The notes below the pieces were generated by a model. That model ran no database searches. It saw nothing but the letters and a program-made list of their open reading frames with translations, and was not told where the DNA came from. 12,142 nucleotides of DNA, from positions 1 to 12,142 of the forward strand of contig CANQSG010000051.1 in NCBI GenBank assembly GCA_947626485.1, read 5' to 3'. Source of the stretch: an uncultured Clostridia bacterium. Its GTDB lineage: Bacteria > Bacillota > Clostridia > Oscillospirales > Acutalibacteraceae. Below are positions 7,305 to 12,142 of this stretch, in pieces (positions within the stretch are counted from its first letter, which is position 1; each line of letters starts with the position of its first letter). Made by a program: the position numbers and the translations under genes.

Positions 7305-9509
7305 AAAGCGGAAACCTACCGCGATTGGTGCGAAAACCAGCAGGAGCAGATCCTCGATCGGGTGGTATTTGAGGCCGAAAGCGACGATCTGCCGCTGCGG
7401 CTGCTCGAATGCGGCTCCTGCCGGCTTCGCATGGGCGCCGCCGTCACGAAAACCACGACCTCGTTCCAGGCCGTGGAGTTCGTCGAAAGCGGCGCCGCCG
7501 AGCTGTCCTGCGGCGGCAGCGTCCACCGCCTGCGCGAGGGCGACCTCTATTTCATCGAGAACAACACGGAATACACCCTCGCCGCCGAGCAGCCGCTGAT
7601 TCGCCGGTATTTCACCTGCTGCGGCTCGCTGCTGCGCAGTCTGCTGCTCTCCTACGGGCTCAACAAGGGCCTTCTGATCGTCCACGAAAGCAAGGGCGAC
7701 GCCTTTCGCCGCCTGCTCGAGCTCGGGCGCGCCGAGCAGGGCAACGCCGCCTTTTTCCGGCAGGTCTGCCAGCTGCTGCACGACCTCGTGCTCGACGCCT
7801 ACCTGCGGGATTACACCGGCAACCAGAACGCCTCGGCGGTGAAAATTCGGGACATCATCCACGAAAACGTCTTCAACAACAGCTTCCGGCTCGAAAACAT
7901 CGCCGAGCAGCTGCACATTTCGGTGCCCTACGTCATCGGCGTCTTTCGCAAGGCCTACGGCGTCACGCCCTATAAGTACCTGATCCGGCGCCGCATCAAG
8001 GAGGCTGCCGACCTGCTGACGAACGGCACCGAGCCGATCTCCGAGATCGCGGCCTCCCTCAATTTTTCCGACCAGCATTATTTCAGCAACGTCTTCCGCA
8101 AGGAAATGAACGTTTCGCCCTCGGTTTACCGCCGGCTTTATTCCAACGTCAAACCGGCGGGGAAGTACGACCGGATGCCGAAATTCGACAAAAAGCGGGT
8201 CAAGATCCGGGACTACATCCGCGAGAACTGGGGGCGCTGTATCGCCCGCCAGACGCAGGACGGGGGCGGCATTCTCGGCCTGCCCTATCCCTTCAGCGTG
8301 CCCTCGACCGGCATGAACCTGCGCGAAATGTATTACTGGGACACCTATTTCACGAACAAGGGTCTCATCCTCGACGGGCTGCTCGTGCAGGCGGAATACA
8401 ACGTCATGAACATCTTTTCGCTGGTCGACCGCTTCGGCTTCATGCCCAACGGCAACGCGCGGCGGTATCTTTATTGCTCTCAGCCGCCCTTTTTGTCGCT
8501 GATGGTGAGCGATATTTACGAGATCACCCACGACCGCGAATGGCTTCAAACGGCGTACGACGTCTTAAAACGCGAATACAACTGGTGGCAGACCCGGCGC
8601 GCGACGCCGGTGCGCGGCCTCAACCGCTACGCCATGGAGGTCGACGAGAGCGACGGCTCCTATCGCCACCTTGCCGCGATGTTCGACCGCCAGACCCATT
8701 CCACGCGGCAGGACCTCGCCATGGCGGAGAAGGTCGCCGTCATGGGCGCGCAGGCCGAAAGCGGCTGGAACACCACCACCCGCAACAACTTCGAGGATTC
8801 GCAGTATGCGATGGTCGACTTGAATTCGCTGCTCTTCCGCCTCGAGGACAATATGCACTATTTCGCCATTCAGCTCAAAAACGGCGAGGACGAAATGTGG
8901 CAGACCCGCAAATACGAGCGCCAGCAGCGCATCGTACGCTATTTCTGGAACGGCGCGATCTTCAGCGATTATAATTACGTGCTCGGGCGGCATTCCGACG
9001 TGCTCTCCTGCGCGGGGTATTATCCGCTCTTTACCCGCGCCGCCAACAACGAGCAGGCGCGCAAAATGCGCGACGCCCTGCCGCGGATCGAGCGGGAATT
9101 CGGCGTCGTCGCCTGCGAGCCGAACGGCGACGGGTCGCAGTGCCAGTGGGCGTACCCCAACGGCTGGGCGCCGCTGCATTACATCGTCGTGATGGGCCTC
9201 GACCGCTACGGGTTCACCGAGGACGCCCGCCGCATCGCCGAAAAATACGTCGCCACCGTCGAGCGGAATTACGAGCGCACCGGACGGCTGTATGAAAAAT
9301 ACAACGTCTGCACCGGCGACACCAACACCACAAACGAATACGGCCCGTCGGAGGTCATGGGCTGGAGCGCCGGGACGTATCTCGCGCTGCGGCAGTACCT
9401 CAACGACGTCGCCAACAAGAAAAACGCGAAAAACGAGAAAGACGAGAAGAACGAAACGCATGAGACAAACAAGACAAAACGTACCGGCACAGCGCCGGAC
9501 GCGCGGTAA
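7302..9509 (+). CDS. AraC-family regulator fused to a trehalase-like (GH37) domain
   Basis: This cytoplasmic 735-residue protein (numbered from 7302; an in-frame ATG at 7278 would add eight residues) joins a transcription factor to a glycosidase fold. Residues about 30-100 are an AraC-type cupin-like sensor (LREGDLYFI at 77-85). Residues 180-281 are the double helix-turn-helix of AraC/YesN proteins (LENIAEQLHISVPYVIGVF and ISEIAASLNFSDQHYFSNVF). Residues about 300-700 resemble GH37 trehalase: LREMYYWDTY (340-349), FGFMPNGN, YCSQPPFLSL (from 391), AESGWN (485-490), DLNSLLFRLE, QWAYPNGWAP (615-624) and EKYNV (665-669). The barrel is shorter at its N-terminus than full trehalases. Compared with canonical enzymes, the arginine of PGGRF is Asn339, that of RSQPP is Cys392, the catalytic Asp of SGWD is Asn490 and the Asp of QWDxPxGW is Ala617, while the Glu of EKY (Glu665) remains. 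A Lys/Asn/Glu-rich tail covers 704-735. It probably controls this operon; the second domain may sense ligand or have changed specificity. Confidence 0.9.
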   Translation: MKAETYRDWCENQQEQILDRVVFEAESDDLPLRLLECGSCRLRMGAAVTKTTTSFQAVEFVESGAAELSCGGSVHRLREGDLYFIENNTEYTLAAEQPLIRRYFTCCGSLLRSLLLSYGLNKGLLIVHESKGDAFRRLLELGRAEQGNAAFFRQVCQLLHDLVLDAYLRDYTGNQNASAVKIRDIIHENVFNNSFRLENIAEQLHISVPYVIGVFRKAYGVTPYKYLIRRRIKEAADLLTNGTEPISEIAASLNFSDQHYFSNVFRKEMNVSPSVYRRLYSNVKPAGKYDRMPKFDKKRVKIRDYIRENWGRCIARQTQDGGGILGLPYPFSVPSTGMNLREMYYWDTYFTNKGLILDGLLVQAEYNVMNIFSLVDRFGFMPNGNARRYLYCSQPPFLSLMVSDIYEITHDREWLQTAYDVLKREYNWWQTRRATPVRGLNRYAMEVDESDGSYRHLAAMFDRQTHSTRQDLAMAEKVAVMGAQAESGWNTTTRNNFEDSQYAMVDLNSLLFRLEDNMHYFAIQLKNGEDEMWQTRKYERQQRIVRYFWNGAIFSDYNYVLGRHSDVLSCAGYYPLFTRAANNEQARKMRDALPRIEREFGVVACEPNGDGSQCQWAYPNGWAPLHYIVVMGLDRYGFTEDARRIAEKYVATVERNYERTGRLYEKYNVCTGDTNTTNEYGPSEVMGWSAGTYLALRQYLNDVANKKNAKNEKDEKNETHETNKTKRTGTAPDAR
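9413..9480 (+). repeat. A-rich, T-depleted low-complexity tract encoding the charged tail of gene 4
   Basis: This 68-base stretch contains a single T and consists mostly of AAC, AAG, AAA, GAG and GAA codons with imperfect ACGAGAA-like units. It is compositionally unlike the surrounding GC-rich coding DNA. It encodes a Lys/Asn/Glu-rich tail after the end of the trehalase-like fold. Seen directly; slippage or recruitment of non-coding DNA at the gene end are possible origins. Confidence 0.8.
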
Positions 9510-9530
9510 CTGCCGGAACGGGGGAAGGTC

Positions 9531-12142
9531 ATGAAATCGGGTGTGATCCAAAGCGCGGCGCTCGCGCTCGCGCTGCTTTTGCTGCCCTGCGCAAACGCGA
9601 CGCCCTGCCGCGCGCAGAACGCCGATTCGAGCTCGACCGCGCCGGCGGCAAAAACGACGGCCGCCGCGACCGCGGGACCGGATTTTGCAGCCTATCTCGC
9701 CGCGCAGCCCGCGGCAAACGGGCAGGGGAACGTCGCGCTTGCCGCGAAAGATTACGCCGCGCTTTCCGGCTTGCAGGCGTCCGCATCGACCGACGGCGCC
9801 GTGCGGTTTACGGGCAGCGGAAACGTCGATTATACGGTCGAGATCGCGGCGGCGGGGCGGTATCAGTTGCGGCTGACCTGCCGGTTTGACGGCGCGCGAA
9901 ATTTGAAATACGGCGTGCTGCTGGACGGCGCCTATCCCTTTGCCGAGGCGCGCGACCTGCTTTTGACGCAGTTTTGGGACGACGGCGGCGGCATCCGCAC
10001 CGGCGCCGACGGCAACGAATACGTCGCGGCGGCGGGCGTGGTCGACGGGCTGCTGCCCCGCTATGCCGTCGACAGCACCGGCGAGCGCGACGACCCCTAT
10101 CTGTTCTACCTTTCGGCGGGCGCACACACCCTCTCGCTGCGCTTTGCCGACGCGACGCTCGAGCTGTCCGAGCTCGAACTGCTCCCCGCGTCCGACCCGC
10201 CGACCTATGAAGAATGCCGGCAGGCCTACGCCGCGCAGGGGCTGCAACCGAGCGACGCCGCGCCGATCCGGCTGCAGGGCGAGGCGGCGGTGCTGAAAAC
10301 CGACCGCTCGCTGCCCGGCCACGCCGACACCGATTCCCCCAACCTCACCCCGCACGACGCGCGGTATCTGCGGGTCAATTACATCGGCGGCGGCGACTGG
10401 AACAGCCCCGGCGAGGAATTGACCTGGCAGCTTGACGTCGCGCAGGACGGACTGTATACGATCGGCCTGCGCCTGAAACAAGACCAGCTCATCAACGGCT
10501 ATTCCTACCGCCGGTTGAAGATCGACGGGGAAGTCCCCTTCGTCGAAGCCGCCAACCTGAAATTCTTCTATTCGACCGCCTGGAAAAAGGCGGTGCTCGG
10601 CGACGGCGACGAGCCCTATTATTTTCACCTGACCGCCGGACAGCACACCCTCTCGCTCTCGGTCACGCTGGGCGAGACGGCGGCGTTTTACACCGAACTC
10701 AAGGAGATCGTCAACGACATCGGCGACCTCTATCTCGATATCGTCATGATCACGGGCGAGACCCCCGACTACAACCGCGATTACGACCTCTTCAATCAGA
10801 TCCCCGGCTTCAACGACACCCTCTCCTCCGACAGCGAGCGGCTGCGCGCCCTCGTCGAGCGCTCCGCGCAGCTTTCGAGCAAGCGCACGGGGCAGTACGT
10901 CGGCGCGCTCAACAACATGGCGCGGGTGCTCGACGCGATGTGCAAACACCCCTACGAAGCGCAGGACTACGTCAAGGATTACTACACGCAGTACACGAAT
11001 CTCAGCTCCTGGCTCTATGAAATGAAGAATATGCCCCTCGCCGTCGACGAAATCCAACTCGTCGGCGATCCCGACCGGCTCGACCTGCCGAAAACCGGCT
11101 TTTTCGGCTCGGTCTGGTTCACGCTGCGCCGCTTTGCCGCTTCGTTCAGCGCGGATTACAACAGCATGGGCGGCTCGGACACCGACGCGACCCTCAAAAT
11201 CTGGGTCAACTGGGGCCGCGACCAGACGCAGGTGCTCAACAACCTGATCCAGGAATCCTTCCTGCCGTATGCGCAGCAGACCCTTGGCAAAACCGTCGGC
11301 GTGAAGCTCGAGATCACCACCGCAACCCTCATCAACGGCCTGCTCTCGGGCGACCAGCCCGACCTCGCCCTCTCGATGCCCCGCACCGACCCGCTCAACT
11401 ACGCCATGCGCGGCGCGCTGTATGATTTGAAGCAATTTCCCGACTGGGAGGAAATTCTCACCCGCTTCCAGCCCGGCGCCGAGCAGCCCTATTATTACCG
11501 CGACGGGCTCTATGCCCTGCCCGACACGCAGTCGTTTTATATCTTGTTTTACCGCTCCGATATCCTCGATTCGCTGGGGCTGACCGTCCCGAACACCTGG
11601 GAGGAATTTCTCAACGTGACGGCGGTGCTGCAGCGCAACAATATGCAGAGTTACCTGCCCGTCTCGGCGCTGACGAACAACGCGGGTCTGGGCGCCTGCG
11701 GCATTTACGGCACGCTGCTGATGCAGGACAAAGTCCCGATCTACAACGCGCAGAAGGACGCCTGCCTGCTCGACTCGTCCGACGCCATCGCGACCTTTAC
11801 GCGCTGGACGGACATGTACACGGAATACAAAATCCCGACGACCCAGAGCTTTTATAACCGCTTCCGCGTCGGGCTCTGCCCCTTGGGCGTCGACCTCTAT
11901 ACGCAGTACACCGTCCTGCAATCGGCGGCGCCGGAGATCCGCGGCCGCTGGAGCATCGCGCCGCTGCCCGGGACAAAGGGCGCCGACGGCAAGCTCGACC
12001 GCACGACCTGCGGCATGGGGACCGGCTGCGGCATCCTGCAAAAATCGGCGCACAAAGAGGAAGCCTGGGCGTTTTTGAAATGGTGGACGTCTGCCGACGC
12101 GCAGCTTGCCTATAACAACGCGCTCGAATCGGTGCTCGGCGC
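9531..12142 (+). CDS. Large extracellular solute-binding protein with two N-terminal jelly-roll-like modules (3' partial)
   Basis: The reading frame is open from the ATG at 9531 to the window end, giving 870 residues without a stop. GGGGGAAGG (9520-9528) precedes the start, which lies 21 bases after gene 4. Residues 1-23 or 1-28 are a signal peptide; Cys20 sits in L-L-P-C, a poor lipobox because of the proline, so ordinary signal peptidase cleavage after ANA or CRA is also possible. Two beta-rich modules at about 60-215 and 246-410 each carry the strand A-G-x-H-T-L-S-L (residues 196-203 and 369-376), as in CBM6/35-like domains. A helical segment follows (about 425-510). From residue 552 (DATLKIWVNWGRDQ) the protein is a family-1 solute-binding domain with VGVKLEITTA, GDQPDLALSM, YILFYRSDILDSLGL and EEAWAFLKWWTS. 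Such long YtcQ-like proteins normally serve oligosaccharide ABC importers with LplB/YtcP-type permeases, which would be expected downstream. Confidence 0.92.
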   Translation, partial: MKSGVIQSAALALALLLLPCANATPCRAQNADSSSTAPAAKTTAAATAGPDFAAYLAAQPAANGQGNVALAAKDYAALSGLQASASTDGAVRFTGSGNVDYTVEIAAAGRYQLRLTCRFDGARNLKYGVLLDGAYPFAEARDLLLTQFWDDGGGIRTGADGNEYVAAAGVVDGLLPRYAVDSTGERDDPYLFYLSAGAHTLSLRFADATLELSELELLPASDPPTYEECRQAYAAQGLQPSDAAPIRLQGEAAVLKTDRSLPGHADTDSPNLTPHDARYLRVNYIGGGDWNSPGEELTWQLDVAQDGLYTIGLRLKQDQLINGYSYRRLKIDGEVPFVEAANLKFFYSTAWKKAVLGDGDEPYYFHLTAGQHTLSLSVTLGETAAFYTELKEIVNDIGDLYLDIVMITGETPDYNRDYDLFNQIPGFNDTLSSDSERLRALVERSAQLSSKRTGQYVGALNNMARVLDAMCKHPYEAQDYVKDYYTQYTNLSSWLYEMKNMPLAVDEIQLVGDPDRLDLPKTGFFGSVWFTLRRFAASFSADYNSMGGSDTDATLKIWVNWGRDQTQVLNNLIQESFLPYAQQTLGKTVGVKLEITTATLINGLLSGDQPDLALSMPRTDPLNYAMRGALYDLKQFPDWEEILTRFQPGAEQPYYYRDGLYALPDTQSFYILFYRSDILDSLGLTVPNTWEEFLNVTAVLQRNNMQSYLPVSALTNNAGLGACGIYGTLLMQDKVPIYNAQKDACLLDSSDAIATFTRWTDMYTEYKIPTTQSFYNRFRVGLCPLGVDLYTQYTVLQSAAPEIRGRWSIAPLPGTKGADGKLDRTTCGMGTGCGILQKSAHKEEAWAFLKWWTSADAQLAYNNALESVLG

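Noticed and set aside
5331..8549. Very long open frame on the minus strand (about 1070 codons).
   Set aside because: It runs across two well-supported plus-strand genes and the gap between them. Its translation is low-complexity Val/Arg/Ala/Asp-rich, as expected from the complement of GC-ending codons, and it has no recognisable domain.
9484..9498. Small inverted repeat CCGGC/GCCGG near the end of gene 4.
   Set aside because: It has only five base pairs, lies within coding sequence and has no T-run; it is too weak to call a terminator in GC-rich DNA.
7302..9509. Calling gene 4 an ordinary active trehalase.
   Set aside because: The usual substrate arginines and the catalytic aspartate are not at their expected positions, and the protein begins with a regulator, so the enzyme name would overstate the evidence.
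11085..11099. LPKTG (residues 519-523 of gene 5) followed by a short hydrophobic stretch and two arginines, resembling a sortase signal.
   Set aside because: It lies mid-protein, before the solute-binding domain, and the hydrophobic part is only about nine residues. Sortase cleavage here would remove the main domain; it is most likely a chance match in an interdomain linker.
8565..12053. Minus-strand open frame of about 1160 codons opposite genes 4 and 5.
   Set aside because: It has the same compositional artefact, covers the coding DNA of two genes with recognised domains, and shows no domain of its own.

Overview
The window is a densely packed, GC-rich stretch (GC- or C-ending codons dominate; no exact figure was computed) with five genes, all on the plus strand, and gaps of at most about 80 bases. 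Signal peptides with Gram-positive style lipoboxes, a C-terminal membrane anchor followed by a lysine/arginine tail, AraC/YesN-type regulation and YtcQ-like solute-binding proteins point to a GC-rich monoderm Bacillota, most likely a gut Clostridia (Oscillospiraceae-like). This taxonomic guess is inference.

Layout: (1) 25-1467, a lipoprotein solute-binding protein of a carbohydrate ABC importer, with an acidic and Gly/Ser/Thr-rich linker after the lipid anchor. (2) 1544-5446, a 1300-residue surface protein in which five jelly-roll (carbohydrate-binding-like) modules alternate with four InlB-type B-repeats, ending in an acidic/basic stalk and one transmembrane helix. (3) 5448-7220, a lipoprotein with two copies of a small alpha/beta domain followed by a GH16 glucanase-type catalytic domain with an intact E-x-D-x-x-E motif. 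(4) 7302-9509, an AraC-family regulator fused in one frame to a trehalase-like (GH37) alpha/alpha-barrel whose signature motifs are recognisable but whose expected catalytic and substrate-binding residues are largely replaced. (5) 9531 to the window end, the first 870 residues of a very large solute-binding protein carrying two N-terminal jelly-roll-like modules; its 3' end lies outside.

Together this reads as one glycan-capture operon: surface display and binding (gene 2, modules of gene 5), extracellular cleavage of a polysaccharide (GH16), capture of oligosaccharides by two different binding proteins (genes 1 and 5) and control by the AraC-trehalase-like fusion. No permease or ATPase gene is present; these would have to lie outside. 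The sequence does not identify the glycan.

The most unusual element is the AraC-GH37-like fusion with an altered active site: a candidate transcription factor whose sensor is a repurposed glycosidase fold, or a cytoplasmic hydrolase of changed specificity that regulates its own operon. Two intergenic regions share an 11-base hairpin core. No RNA genes, CRISPR arrays, insertion sequences or phage genes were seen.
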